From positions 186,001-250,000 of the IMG/VR virus record IMGVR_UViG_3300027834_000005: a DNA stretch of 64,000 nt. One strand, given 5' to 3'. This DNA comes from a virus. Made by a program: the position numbers and the translations under genes. Numbering within the stretch: position 1 is the first letter of the stretch; every line of letters begins with the position of its first letter. The notes beneath the pieces were generated by a model. The model searched no databases. It was given only the letters and a program-made list of their open reading frames with translations, and had not been told where the DNA came from. Positions 1-8,350 of this stretch are shown here, piece after piece.

Positions 1-243
1 AAAATCAGAAGACTGAGGCTGATACGTTCCGCGCAATTCGTAAATTTCGTCAGAGTACTTTCTTGATCTGTTTTCTAAAAATAATAAATCATCGATAGTG
101 GTTTCGTCTCCGCCACTTGCGGGACCAATATATTTATGAACATACACGCCCGTTCCACTATGTAAGAAGTAATTTTTTACAATTCTATCTTGGTAGTAGT
201 AGTTATTTCCTTTCTGCGGTTTCCATGTGCTTATACGTGGCAT
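1..243 (-). CDS. virion-type protein, C-terminal part cut off by window edge
   Basis: N-terminal 81 codons of a gene that runs off the left edge. It starts MPRISTWKPQKGNNYYYQD and contains VHKYIGP and DDLLFLENRSRKY. From memory this layout resembles small conserved virion proteins of T4-like marine phages, but I cannot name the T4 counterpart. AAGGAAATATT precedes the ATG. It is the last visible gene of the minus-strand fibre cluster and lies 10 bp beyond the 534-aa gene, so it is probably co-transcribed with it. Confidence 0.6.
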   Translation of the reverse strand, partial: MPRISTWKPQKGNNYYYQDRIVKNYFLHSGTGVYVHKYIGPASGGDETTIDDLLFLENRSRKYSDEIYELRGTYQPQSSDF

Positions 244-252
244 AATATTTCC

Positions 253-1857
253 TTAAAATTGCGTTGTTATTAATCTAGGCGCATGGTTAATTGACTTTGA
301 TAACTCATACGTATCGTAATCGTATGAATCCCTGAAACCGTCGAGACTAGAAATGCATTTGAACGGATCACTTGAACCGTCCAAGAAAGAAGTCTCTTTG
401 AAGTCGTGGCTACTCGGAAACATGCGCTCTTCCATAATGGCTAGGCCGCTATTACTAACATAAAGTATGTCGGGTATGCCATGTGAAGTTGTTTCAGGTC
501 TCACCTTCTGTATAGTATAGTTTCCAGAATTTATAGGATTTGTGTCAGTGCTCGTAATAAGAAACCAACCGCCTACGTCACTGGAAACTTCCATTAATAT
601 TTTCTTATCGTCATCGAATACGTGTAAGCGTATATACTGTATGCTAAGAGGTACAGTGGTAAAAGTCACTTCGCTTGTCTCCATGTCGCCTAGGAAACCG
701 ATATAATCAGTCACGTCGTACTCCATTTCCCACTCCAAAACGTTATTAGTGGAAGTGTCTAAACGCGTCATATTAAGTGCGCTTTTATTAGTGTCACTGG
801 ACATCCTTAAACCGTAAATGTAATCCGTATTAGTTGCTTTTCTTCTCATGATGCTGTTAAGACTGAACCATGTCACTGAGTCGGAAGTGGTTGGGTGGTC
901 GTATTGCGTGTAAACCCCATAATCAGCAAACGGGGAACTGATATCTGCTAAGTCCATGTTCGCCCCTTCGTCCTTTCCAAAAGAATATATTGTGCTATTG
1001 CTGTAGTTGGATATCATGATCGTAGCCATGTTAGAAACATCAGCAATAACCACATTATTATCACGTGCTGTGAAAAGTCCAGTTGATGTGTAATTTGGAT
1101 AGAAAAAAGAGAACCCTTGGTGAGTTACACTAGACGCGACACCACCTGAATAATTAATATCGTATGAAGTTGAAATTATACCAGAAGATTCCAAGTCAAT
1201 AGCACCCACCTCGTCCGCCGAAAAAGTCACTGTTATTCCATCGGTGGTTGATCCTTCTAGAGATGTGAAACCCGTTAGTCGCTCAGGTCTTAAATTCGAA
1301 GGCACAGGGCTTCCGTGCCCAGCAAGATTAGTTGTGAAAGTTTTATTCCATGTAGCAGAAGAACCAGACCCACTTTTCTGAAACACGTTTAGTTGTGCTT
1401 GATAGTTGGCAACAGAATCCCCATATGTCTCGACCTTTGTTCCTATGCAAATCCCTGCTATTTCAAAACCTAAGCACGTAATGTCTATGTTCGGTACTAA
1501 GCTAAATGAAATGGTATATATAATAGAACCGTCATTGTTCATGGCTACTCTGGATGCCCTAGAATTAATATAACCGTACGTCCAGCTACCAGGCAAAATC
1601 ACATCATGCTTAGTGGCCCAATTGTCTTCTGTGAAAGTTATAAACAAATCAACTACGTTATTAGTCGCTGTATTATCAGTGTAGTGGGTAGCAAGTACAT
1701 TACCGTCCTTGCTTATGCCAGATTTACCTATATCTAAAGGGTATCTATATTCTGTCGGGCCTAAATTGTTCAAAACCGCAGTCCCATTAGGTGTGCCGGT
1801 GCCGTAATTACTGAGAGGTTGCTGTGAAAGCTCAGCTATGTGTTTAATCGTGCTCAT
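253..1857 (-). CDS. 534-aa tail-fibre/virion-type protein
   Basis: Protein rich in Ser, Thr, Asn and short beta-like stretches with no enzyme motif that I can see, typical of fibre or baseplate-associated proteins. Its start codon overlaps the stop of the upstream paralogue gene (TAATG), showing translational coupling in a fibre operon. It lacks the GQLWFD-type N-terminal module of its four upstream neighbours, so it is probably a different component of the same fibre assembly. Function is inferred from context only. Confidence 0.65.
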   Translation of the reverse strand: MSTIKHIAELSQQPLSNYGTGTPNGTAVLNNLGPTEYRYPLDIGKSGISKDGNVLATHYTDNTATNNVVDLFITFTEDNWATKHDVILPGSWTYGYINSRASRVAMNNDGSIIYTISFSLVPNIDITCLGFEIAGICIGTKVETYGDSVANYQAQLNVFQKSGSGSSATWNKTFTTNLAGHGSPVPSNLRPERLTGFTSLEGSTTDGITVTFSADEVGAIDLESSGIISTSYDINYSGGVASSVTHQGFSFFYPNYTSTGLFTARDNNVVIADVSNMATIMISNYSNSTIYSFGKDEGANMDLADISSPFADYGVYTQYDHPTTSDSVTWFSLNSIMRRKATNTDYIYGLRMSSDTNKSALNMTRLDTSTNNVLEWEMEYDVTDYIGFLGDMETSEVTFTTVPLSIQYIRLHVFDDDKKILMEVSSDVGGWFLITSTDTNPINSGNYTIQKVRPETTSHGIPDILYVSNSGLAIMEERMFPSSHDFKETSFLDGSSDPFKCISSLDGFRDSYDYDTYELSKSINHAPRLITTQF

Positions 1858-2768
1858 TAGTTAAAGTTCCCTATTGCTTGCCATTCTTCGCTGACTAAAT
1901 CTCTTGAACCTAAAGTGAAATATGCAAATCTAAAAGTAGAACCAACAATGTCACTATTTTTATTTACCGTTATTTCAACATCCGATGTGAGAGTTAGAAT
2001 TCCTAAGTCGGCCCCTACTATCTCAAAGTATTTAGTAGTGCTTGCCGCGTTATAATCTATATTTACCGTTATATCTGTACCGGAAGTGAATCTATATCTA
2101 GTATTGTCCACTGGGTCCAATTGGTAAGTTCCGCCATTCTGTGAAATAGACACTACAGTCACGTCGGAGATAGTAGATCTATTCGCTAGTAAGTCTATCG
2201 CATCCCCTACTGTGTCACCAGCAACACTGGAATTATTCACTATGTCGTATGGCGTAGTAGGTATCAAAGAGGATAACTCATATTGCGGAGTCTGTGACGT
2301 GCTGATTTCTGAACCTCGTGTAAGTACGGAAAACTTAACGTCTATATTGTCAGTGTACGTATCTCTCCATCTGTATATCGGGCTACCCAGATCATATGTG
2401 CTATTCTGTGAAGGAATTAAATCTTGTGAAATTCTAGCTAACGTCTGCGTTGAAACGGGTGCCCAATCATCCGAAACTGCCGAGTAATCTGCGCCAGTTA
2501 AAACCTTCATTGTGTTATCTGTTGTGTCAAACCATAACTGTCCGTTTACCGGATTGTGAGGCGGTAAATGATAAGCGTAGTTACCCATTCTCCAAATGAA
2601 AGGTTCAAAAATATCTTTGGAGTAATTAATGAAGTCCGTGCCCGTAAATAAAGGCGTAGTGGCACTGCCATTAGTTTCTCCGTCAATAACGTCAAATTCA
2701 CTGAATGTTATTTCTGGGGGCAAAACTTCCCCATTAACGAACGAAAATCTTTTTACTGTATAGCTCAT
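1857..2768 (-). CDS. tail-fibre-type protein, GQLWFD N-module (paralogue 1)
   Basis: 303 aa. Residues about 1-100 form the module shared with the next three genes: an initial MSY/MTF, an F/Y-rich start, an acidic VDGE segment, a PLFTGTDFINY segment, W-x-x-G/EN, then NPVNGQLWFDTTDNTMKV. The rest diverges into beta-rich sequence with an RNRSTISDVTVVSIS-like region (DLLANRS). Modules of this GQLWFD type occur in tail-fibre proteins of T4-like marine phages (recalled, not searched). Stop and start overlap both neighbours, so it is one operon. Confidence 0.7.
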   Translation of the reverse strand: MSYTVKRFSFVNGEVLPPEITFSEFDVIDGETNGSATTPLFTGTDFINYSKDIFEPFIWRMGNYAYHLPPHNPVNGQLWFDTTDNTMKVLTGADYSAVSDDWAPVSTQTLARISQDLIPSQNSTYDLGSPIYRWRDTYTDNIDVKFSVLTRGSEISTSQTPQYELSSLIPTTPYDIVNNSSVAGDTVGDAIDLLANRSTISDVTVVSISQNGGTYQLDPVDNTRYRFTSGTDITVNIDYNAASTTKYFEIVGADLGILTLTSDVEITVNKNSDIVGSTFRFAYFTLGSRDLVSEEWQAIGNFN

Positions 2769-3718
2769 ATCTCATAACCTCTAGACACTAGAACATCAAA
2801 AGTGTAAAGTTCATCTGTTTTTAAAATTGTCATTAATAATGGACCGTTATAGATGAGATTATTAAATCTATTAACGTTTCCGTTTATGTAGTTGTAATTA
2901 TACAGCGGAGGTAATACAATACTCATCCCGTATAATGCGGCGTCTTGTAAAATAACCATAAGTTGGGTATCGCCCTCAATGGTACGTTCTCTGAAGTCAA
3001 AAGTAACTTTTGTAATATTTACATCGGTATTTACATCAGTTAGGTTATAAATTAATGTCGTGTTCTTAACTAAATCTGCCTCTTCATATGTGGTTCTGTT
3101 TAACAGAGAGTCATTAATTACGGTTGTCGTCCACGGTGTATCCTGATTCACATTAGTGCCATCAACTAGATCGTCCAGATCTTTCATTAATGTTGTGTTG
3201 GCTGGGATTGCGCCAGACTCTTCATATAGATTGTCAGAGTACACTAAAGAGCTGTTACTATTGAAATCGATGACTATATCTTTTACACTACCGTAAGCAT
3301 TTTCATAATTAAATGTTTCCGTGTATAAACCTCCAGTGTATAAATTGTTATATCTTAAAAGGTCAGTGCCGACATCTGAAGAAATTCCGAAATCAGGATA
3401 CACGGGTGTGTCTACCGCTTCGGTATTTAATATTCCAGTAGTGAGTGGCTGCCAGATATTATCTGTGTTATATACCATAACTACATTATTAACGGAATCA
3501 AACCATGTTTGCCCAACAATAGGATTATCAGGAGATGTACTATTGTAGAAATTACTACTGATCCATATCGCATTCTCTGATAAAGTCTTCGCAAAGTCTT
3601 CGTAACCGTTACCTAAAATGGGTATAGAAAATGAACCTTCATTTAATGTGAAGTCTTGCATCTCCGACCCAGATTTACCATCACGAAATTCGTTATACTG
3701 CCTTATGCTAAAAGTCAT
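2765..3718 (-). CDS. tail-fibre-type protein, GQTWFD N-module (paralogue 2)
   Basis: 317 aa from the chosen start MTFSIRQYNEFRDG. An earlier in-frame ATG lies 24 bp upstream, but the internal ATG has a GGAG ribosome site and aligns with the N-termini of the paralogues. Module: IPILGNGYEDF, AIWISSNF, NPIVGQTWFDSVNNVVMVY. The C-terminal half is diverged and ends with a compact beta region. It overlaps both neighbours by a few bases. Likely a subunit or adaptor of the tail fibre. Confidence 0.7.
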   Translation of the reverse strand: MTFSIRQYNEFRDGKSGSEMQDFTLNEGSFSIPILGNGYEDFAKTLSENAIWISSNFYNSTSPDNPIVGQTWFDSVNNVVMVYNTDNIWQPLTTGILNTEAVDTPVYPDFGISSDVGTDLLRYNNLYTGGLYTETFNYENAYGSVKDIVIDFNSNSSLVYSDNLYEESGAIPANTTLMKDLDDLVDGTNVNQDTPWTTTVINDSLLNRTTYEEADLVKNTTLIYNLTDVNTDVNITKVTFDFRERTIEGDTQLMVILQDAALYGMSIVLPPLYNYNYINGNVNRFNNLIYNGPLLMTILKTDELYTFDVLVSRGYEI

Positions 3719-4587
3719 ACAATATCTCCAGTTACTAACCATGTATTATGTGTGCCTTGGTTAAATTTAGTAATGTAAGCCCCACCGTTTATAGTTAATG
3801 TTGTTAATGCCATATCAAAATTAAAATTATCACTTGAACCAACAGGGACATTCATAGTAAAATTCTGTGTACTAGAAACTACAGTAAATGATATAAGATC
3901 GTCGGTGTCTGTTTCTACTAACGGAACGTCAGCATCTAAAGCGCCAATAAAAACATATGATGCATTATTTATAGCCATTATTTCCGTTACGGAATCATCT
4001 AATCTAGTAACCGAGTTTGAGAATTCACTGTTATCATTCACATGATCTAAAACTTCAGTGACAGTTTGGTTCTGTAAGTTACTTCCGACATGTATTACTT
4101 CGTCAGACGTGACTATGAACGATTCCTCTAGTGTTTTAAAATTGCCTGTTACTGGGTCGGTGATGTAAATTATATTTGTACTGATATTATCAACGTATAT
4201 ATTCTCCCATGTGTTTGTACTAAGACCAAAATCGAAACTTACATCAAATTCTGGAATAATACTGGAATCGGACACATCAACTGTGTTAGGATTTAAAACT
4301 ATAGGATTAAATATGTCTTCAGTTTGACCAACTAATACTTTGAGGCTGTTGTTATATATTAACGTGCCAGCTAACATAGAATCTCCTAGATTTTGGGGGG
4401 TACTAGTATTAAAATTCTCCAGCATATACATATGTTGTTGAGCAAGAATAGGTCCATAATTAACGTAGTCCTTACCAATCAACGGCAAAGTTACGTCAGT
4501 GTTTACTGTGTTGTCATCCACGGTAATAGTCGTTCCTTCTGGAATACCAGATCTGTACTCTTTATATGTTAAAGGTTTAAAAGTCAT
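3715..4587 (-). CDS. tail-fibre-type protein, diverged N-module (paralogue 3)
   Basis: 290 aa. The N-terminal [26 protein letters not shown] and LENFNTSTPQN align with the other three module proteins, but the GQLWFD signature has decayed to AGTLIYNNSLKVL. It contains DFGLSTNTWENIYVDNI, like the region YDLGSPIYRWRDTYTDNI of paralogue 1, so the second domain is shared too. Part of the minus-strand fibre operon. Its stop overlaps the next start. Confidence 0.68.
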   Translation of the reverse strand: MTFKPLTYKEYRSGIPEGTTITVDDNTVNTDVTLPLIGKDYVNYGPILAQQHMYMLENFNTSTPQNLGDSMLAGTLIYNNSLKVLVGQTEDIFNPIVLNPNTVDVSDSSIIPEFDVSFDFGLSTNTWENIYVDNISTNIIYITDPVTGNFKTLEESFIVTSDEVIHVGSNLQNQTVTEVLDHVNDNSEFSNSVTRLDDSVTEIMAINNASYVFIGALDADVPLVETDTDDLISFTVVSSTQNFTMNVPVGSSDNFNFDMALTTLTINGGAYITKFNQGTHNTWLVTGDIV

Positions 4588-5177
4588 TATATTCTAACCC
4601 AAAGGTCTCCGTTATTTCCGCCCGTTGGGGCACTTGAAGACACGTTAATATTGTAACTTGACGCGCCAGTAGGTCCGGTAGCTCCGGTGGCACCAGTAGC
4701 TCCAGTTGGGCCAATAGGACCAGTAGGCCCATCAGCACCTATAGGTCCAGCAGGACCAGGTACTAAGCTGTCGTCCCCTGTTAAACCTTGTATGCCTTGA
4801 GGTCCAGTAGGACCATCAACACCTTGAATACCTTGAGGCCCAGTGTCACCTTGAACACCTTGCGGTCCTTGTTCACCAGAACTAGAAACTTGTATCCAAT
4901 CCGCAACACCGTTAGACGGAGCAATATTAACCATTAGTGTTGCGTTAATATTATCAAACCATAACTGTCCTTGCACCGGATTAGAAGGTTCAGCGCCACC
5001 AGCAAAATTTTCTAATTGCCATGTTAGTGCTTCCGCTATACTTTCAGGATACGCAACTACCCCTATACCTGTGAGAGGTATATCGGTTTTATCATATGTG
5101 ACTGCGCCGTCATCTACTGTGATGGAACCTGAGTTTCCGTTTAGGTACTCTCTGTAAAATCTTATCTTATAAGACAT
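4587..5177 (-). CDS. collagen-like tail-fibre protein with GQLWFD module (paralogue 4)
   Basis: 196 aa. Residues 1-95 are the shared module ([44 protein letters not shown]). Residues about 98-172 are Gly-X-Y collagen-like repeats rich in GPTGP, GPQGIQG and GATGATG, followed by a short tip ending in GDLWVRI. Collagen-like triple helices are a known rigid-shaft element of phage fibres. The short tip suggests that it is a shaft or adaptor rather than the receptor-binding end. First gene after the 173-aa fibre-like gene. Confidence 0.8.
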   Translation of the reverse strand: MSYKIRFYREYLNGNSGSITVDDGAVTYDKTDIPLTGIGVVAYPESIAEALTWQLENFAGGAEPSNPVQGQLWFDNINATLMVNIAPSNGVADWIQVSSSGEQGPQGVQGDTGPQGIQGVDGPTGPQGIQGLTGDDSLVPGPAGPIGADGPTGPIGPTGATGATGATGPTGASSYNINVSSSAPTGGNNGDLWVRI

Positions 5178-5205
5178 GCTTTAGCCTCGCTTAAATATTT
5201 TTATA

Positions 5206-5727
5206 TTATGTAAATGTTACGGTGTAGGTTTCATATGACGTGAAGAACTGAGTCAAACCAGTAATATGCCAACTGGAAGATCCTCCAGAACTTCCGTATA
5301 CCATACTGGACCTGTCATATGATATGTTTATACCTGGTCCAGTAACTGTCACTGTGTTCCAGTCACTATTACCAGTGCCGCTCATGCTCACCCTGAAATT
5401 GGCAGGGTTATAAGAGGTAGTGGTTAGCCATGTTATTTGTCTACCCGTAGAACCTAGAGCGCTTGGGGTTATTGAACCAGAAAATGCGTTATTAGGTAGG
5501 CCTCTAAAGCCCTTTTCTCCTGGCCCTAAAGGCGTCGGTTCCGCGTACAGCGTATGTACAGAGATAACTCCTTCGTCCCAGAACTGAACTGTGGACCCAT
5601 TGTCTCTAGTCCATGCGTCTTTGACTTCCTGCCAGCCAGATGCCGACTTTCTGTATATATTCTTTACTATTTTCCATGTACCTGAGTCATTTACGTGAAC
5701 CGAGGTAACATTATCTGACTTTGGCAT
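5206..5727 (-). CDS. 173-aa fibre/tail-tip-like protein
   Basis: Starts MPKSDNVTSVHVNDSGTWKI and continues IYRKSASGWQEVKDAW: two copies of the x-x-x-GxWxxVKxxx mini-repeat often seen at N-termini of phage tail-tip and fibre proteins. The rest is Gly/Ser/Thr-rich beta sequence. I chose the second ATG because GGAG lies 6 nt upstream; the first ATG overlaps that ribosome site. A T4-type late promoter core sits just upstream on the same strand, so this is probably the promoter-proximal gene of the fibre operon. Confidence 0.7.
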   Translation of the reverse strand: MPKSDNVTSVHVNDSGTWKIVKNIYRKSASGWQEVKDAWTRDNGSTVQFWDEGVISVHTLYAEPTPLGPGEKGFRGLPNNAFSGSITPSALGSTGRQITWLTTTSYNPANFRVSMSGTGNSDWNTVTVTGPGINISYDRSSMVYGSSGGSSSWHITGLTQFFTSYETYTVTFT

Positions 5728-5749
5728 TATGCTCTCCATTAGTTACTAC

Positions 5750-5757
5750 TATTTATC
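5750..5757 (-). promoter_or_regulatory. late promoter core GATAAATA
   Basis: T4-type late promoter octamer reading leftward, 23 bp before the fibre operon start. One of a dozen such octamers in the window placed before virion-type genes. Confidence 0.6.
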
Positions 5758-5767
5758 AAACTTTTAC

Positions 5768-5796
5768 TTGACTAATGTTCGAGTTTGAAGTACAAT
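5768..5796 (+). promoter_or_regulatory. early sigma70 promoter
   Basis: TTGACT, 17-bp spacer, TACAAT, placed 22 bp before the ATG of the 154-aa gene. It diverges from the leftward late promoter, marking the border between virion and early regions. Confidence 0.65.
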
Positions 5797-5818
5797 TTGT
5801 GAAAATTTGGAGATAAAC

Positions 5819-6283
5819 ATGGATAAAATATACGAAATCGGCGTTGACTTCAGCTGTCCAGACCAGAAAGACTATTTTTCTGTCGTCGAGTCAGTGAATG
5901 ATGCTGAGTTTTTAGGCGGAACCTACGCTACTGACGAATCTGCCTTAGACAGAGGGACTCTTTACGTTCATCGCAAGGCTAGTTCATTGGATGAGGCTTT
6001 TAAAGTCGTTCGCGGAGCATTTACTGGTAATGGTAAAGTAATCAATATGAGAGATATGCGTGTTGAGTCATTTACTTTAGATCGTGTTCAAGCTGGATAT
6101 CTTCCAGATGGATATGTGCATGTATCAGATAGAAACCCGAATGCAACTGGTTTTTATTGGTGTTTATGTAGAACAGGTAGTATTAGTGCTAAGTTATCTT
6201 TTCAGAAAGTCCATTTCAAGAAAGAACATAACTCACGTTGGGTTGCCGGTGATTGGACTACTGTCCTAGCATGGGCAACATAA
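5819..6283 (+). CDS. hypothetical protein, 154 aa
   Basis: MDKIYEIGVDFSCPDQKDYF start chosen because GGAG lies 7 nt upstream. No family recognised. Mixed alpha/beta composition with no membrane segment. First gene of a rightward early unit, under the promoter just upstream. The next gene starts inside its stop codon (TAATG). Confidence 0.7.
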   Translation: MDKIYEIGVDFSCPDQKDYFSVVESVNDAEFLGGTYATDESALDRGTLYVHRKASSLDEAFKVVRGAFTGNGKVINMRDMRVESFTLDRVQAGYLPDGYVHVSDRNPNATGFYWCLCRTGSISAKLSFQKVHFKKEHNSRWVAGDWTTVLAWAT

Positions 6284-6459
6284 TGTACGAATGGTTATGT
6301 AAGTTGTTTGTTGGGCACTTACATAAGTGGGATACGGTAAAAGAAGTTAGAGTGTATAATGAAACGTGGGACGGGAAGACATGTGCGGACGTCATTCATT
6401 TACAGTGTGAAATATGTGGTAAAGTGAAACATACGAAAATTAATTACGGTAATGTTTGA
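6283..6459 (+). CDS. small CxxC protein, 58 aa
   Basis: Starts at the ATG overlapping the upstream stop (TAATG). Contains C-x-x-C (LQCEICGKVKHTK) with an upstream GHLHKW, so it could bind one zinc. No named family. Translationally coupled to the 154-aa gene. Confidence 0.6.
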   Translation: MYEWLCKLFVGHLHKWDTVKEVRVYNETWDGKTCADVIHLQCEICGKVKHTKINYGNV

Positions 6460-6484
6460 CACGAACTTGAAAATCATATATAAT
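6456..6484 (+). promoter_or_regulatory. early sigma70 promoter
   Basis: Perfect TTGACA, 17-bp spacer, TATAAT, overlapping the end of the preceding gene. It drives a mini-transcript that could encode only a 16-codon peptide before a terminator-like hairpin. Confidence 0.75.
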
Positions 6485-6491
6485 GCACAGC

Positions 6492-6542
6492 ATGAAGACT
6501 ATGAGTCGTAGCCACATAAGAGGGTTACGGTTATCAGGTTAG
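6492..6542 (+). CDS. possible 16-aa micropeptide (MKT type)
   Basis: ATG lies 8 bp after the -10 box, so the leader would be nearly absent. The peptide MKTMSRSHIRGLRLSG is basic. Two other mini-units in the window (at 11.4 and 17.1 kb) have the same plan: strong promoter, short frame starting MKT, terminator. Whether it is translated is open; the transcript itself may be the product. Confidence 0.3.
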   Translation: MKTMSRSHIRGLRLSG

Positions 6543-6551
6543 ATTCAAGTG

Positions 6552-6612
6552 GGGAGGAATATGTTCTTTCTAGAAGATCAGAACAATCTCCACGTTTTAT
6601 TTTAAATAAAAC
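6552..6612 (+). terminator. hairpin followed by T-rich stretch
   Basis: GTGG/CCAC, GAG/CTC and TGTTCT/AGAACA arms form an extended hairpin followed by GTTTTATTTT. It ends the mini-transcript started at the 6456 promoter. Confidence 0.55.
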
Positions 6613-6623
6613 AAAAAGAATGG

Positions 6624-6652
6624 TTGACAAGAGTAGCAAGTTGTTATATAAT
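6624..6652 (+). promoter_or_regulatory. early sigma70 promoter
   Basis: TTGACA, 17-bp spacer, TATAAT in the intergenic stretch. It starts a short leader that runs into the next promoter 57 bp on. Confidence 0.7.
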
Positions 6653-6708
6653 GTGCACCTCAAGTCGAGACAGTAAATAAACGTTTTAAAATAAATATTT
6701 ATTTAGTG

Positions 6709-6737
6709 TTGACAACCAGTTTAAAGCGTGATATAAT
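6709..6737 (+). promoter_or_regulatory. early sigma70 promoter of the long structured RNA
   Basis: TTGACA, 17-bp spacer containing GTTTAAAGC, TATAAT. The same GTTTAAAGC spacer word occurs in promoters at 11382 and 15032. No good coding frame follows for over 1.1 kb. Confidence 0.75.
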
Positions 6738-7277
6738 ATGCGCCCTCAGAGACTAAATCAATACGATCTTCGGATCTTAATGATTTGATCTTTGATCAAC
6801 AAGTTTAAGGATGTATAATCCTACAGCCGTAGTAATGCGGGGAAGGGCGGATCTACTAACAGACCGTCACCAGTTAACCTTTGGTTTTCGGGTAAATTAT
6901 GCAAGCCGAGTTACCTGTGACTTCGTACAAACGGAGAACATGGTGTAAGCATCAGGGGTAAAATGAGATCAGGGCAACGCTGAGATCTTAGTCGGAGATG
7001 AGAATTTCCTTCACTCATACGCCTTATCGGGCAGATGTGATACCAGCAGTGACAAAGGGTAGGGTAATTGTTTGAGTCAGTGATGACAAGAGCTTTTATT
7101 CATTCTAGAGTGATCCTTCGGGTGACCTTGTTAGATGAACAGGTGTTAAAACTTGGGAGTCTTGAAAGAACGTACGGATTAGCCTCATCGGGTGAAAGTA
7201 CATAGAGATGTTGTGTATTCTGTCGCTAGAAATAGTTATGGAGCATTGTCAGCACACGTCTTGGTTAGATACAACTT

Positions 7278-7350
7278 AACGGTTTAGCTCAGTTGGTAGA
7301 GCGCTTGATTCAGACTCAAGAGGTCGGTGGTTCAAATCCATTACTCGTTT
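7278..7350 (+). tRNA. tRNA-like, anticodon CAG (Leu?), no CCA
   Basis: D-arm TAGCTCAGTTGGTAGAGC, anticodon loop TTCAGAC on a 5-bp stem, T-loop TTCAAAT and a 7-position acceptor with one mismatch. The 3' end is not CCA, and the variable loop is short, which is wrong for a leucine tRNA. It sits inside the long structured RNA, so it may be a domain of that RNA and not a free tRNA. Confidence 0.5.
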
Positions 7351-7724
7351 ACTTAATTAAAGTAAAAAAAACGCAAAGTTGTTGACGGCATAGAAGAGAA
7401 AATATCGTAATCCCGTGCATCCTCGGATGAACACGTGGTCAAAGAGAACCTGCAAAGTGATCTTTGGTTTGAAGGATTCTGCACTTTGGGCTGCAACCCT
7501 TAACTGCCTGCGAAGGTAGAAGGAAAGAAGAATTCAGAGTATCTCTATGTGACAGTGGAACCGCCTTTCCACTTAAAATAAGGCCGATATGGTAAGATAC
7601 TGGGATGGACCTACGGGTTGTCTCAGTGGATAAGTTCTTAACCGTGCATGAGCAATGTACGAGGTACGGGAACGTAAAGACTTACCGATTGTACGTATAA
7701 TCTCAACGTATTTTTATTTTAAAG

Positions 7725-7863
7725 TTCTTAGTGGTTGGTATTTGAAGAGAAAGGGGATAGGTTAGCTGTCGCAGTGATATGCGGTCCTCAATAAATATCA
7801 TAAACGTCCTACATCTGCTAGGATTTGGCCAACACTGATAGTATCAACCCCTAAGAATTTTTT
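7725..7863 (+). terminator. 3' closing helix plus T-run of the long RNA
   Basis: Strands 7725-7741 and 7841-7857 pair at 16 of 17 positions, followed at once by six Ts (7858-7863). The 99-nt loop holds a smaller TCCTA/TAGGA hairpin. Confidence 0.5.
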
Positions 7864-7882
7864 ACTTTATGTGGATATCGTT

Positions 7883-8074
7883 ATGATAATTACAGCTAGA
7901 GATTTAATGCCGAAGTACGGTGATGACGAAGATGATCTGTCATTATCAGACGTAGGACGTATAGAATCTCAGATAGAGAGTAACTTAGCGCAGTCTAAGC
8001 AAATACTTGAAGATTTGGACACCGTTAAAGAGGAATTAAACTTCCTTCGACGTATAGTTCGCTTCTTACGTTAG
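7883..8074 (+). CDS. small coiled-coil protein, 63 aa
   Basis: MIITARDLMPKYGDDEDD followed by a heptad-like helix to the C-terminus (residues about 25-63, QIESNLAQSKQILEDLDTV). The start is uncertain: a GTG 12 bp upstream is in frame, and the ribosome site is weak for both. No family recognised. Directly before the tRNA-Thr gene. Confidence 0.5.
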   Translation: MIITARDLMPKYGDDEDDLSLSDVGRIESQIESNLAQSKQILEDLDTVKEELNFLRRIVRFLR

Positions 8075-8081
8075 ATAATAT

Positions 8082-8157
8082 GCTTGCGTAGCTCAGTTGG
8101 TAGAGCAGCTCACTTGTAATGAGCAGGTCACAGGTTCGACTCCTGCCGCAAGCTCCA
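8082..8157 (+). tRNA. tRNA-Thr(TGT)
   Basis: Complete cloverleaf: acceptor GCTTGCG/CGCAAGC, loop CTTGTAA, T-loop TTCGACT, encoded CCA. First clean tRNA of the array. Confidence 0.95.
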
Positions 8158-8162
8158 TTTTT

Positions 8163-8250
8163 ACGGTGCCCATCTGGGGAAAGGCTTGAGTTGAAACATA
8201 CTCGGTAGGATACTTCGGTATCTGAAGTGGGGATCAGGTCCCGCCACCAT
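8163..8250 (+). tRNA. class II tRNA-like element, identity unclear
   Basis: Begins near GGTGCCC and ends CCACCA. It has a variable-arm-like UUCG hairpin (GATAC/GTATC) as in Ser/Leu/Tyr tRNAs, but the acceptor has mismatches and the T-arm and anticodon arm do not fold cleanly. GAGT-TGAAACAT-ACTC could be the anticodon arm (8-nt loop). Degenerate or highly diverged tRNA. Confidence 0.4.
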
Positions 8251-8258
8251 TTTTTAAT

Positions 8259-8333
8259 TCCACAATAGCTCAGCGGTAGAGTAGGTGACTGTTAATCACT
8301 TGGTCCTTGGTTCGATCCCAAGTTGTGGAGCCA
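8259..8333 (+). tRNA. tRNA-Asn(GTT)
   Basis: Acceptor TCCACAA/TTGTGGA, loop CTGTTAA, T-loop TTCGATC, encoded GCCA end. A second Asn(GTT) gene lies at 19429. Confidence 0.95.
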
Positions 8334-8350
8334 TTTTTAGAAGGTGTTAT

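Larger units (their letters stand above)
6744..7863 (+). ncRNA. long structured non-coding RNA candidate, about 1.1 kb, tRNA embedded
   Basis: No credible gene lies between the 6709 promoter and about 7870. The stretch is full of hairpins: a UUCG-capped GATC helix inside AAATCA/TGATTT near 6760, AGGAT/ATCCT, CATCC/GGATG near 7420, CAAAGTG/CACTTTG near 7455-7495, and AGTGGAA/TTCCACT near 7555. It ends with a 17-position helix (16 pairs) between 7725-7741 and 7841-7857, directly followed by six Ts, which reads as an intrinsic terminator. A tRNA-like gene lies inside (7278-7350). Large ornate phage RNAs of the GOLLD/ROOL kind are known next to or around tRNAs; membership here is an inference from size, context and structure, not from a matched motif. 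I looked for RNase P RNA and group I intron cores and found neither. Confidence 0.5.

Noticed and set aside
4640-4875. Simple DNA repeat on the minus-strand fibre gene
   Set aside because: It is the Gly-X-Y coding repeat of the collagen-like shaft, not a non-coding microsatellite.
6709-7863. RNase P RNA or group I intron inside the 1.1-kb non-coding stretch
   Set aside because: Neither the RNase P core (GAGGAAAGUCC-type) nor a P3-P7 group I core could be found.
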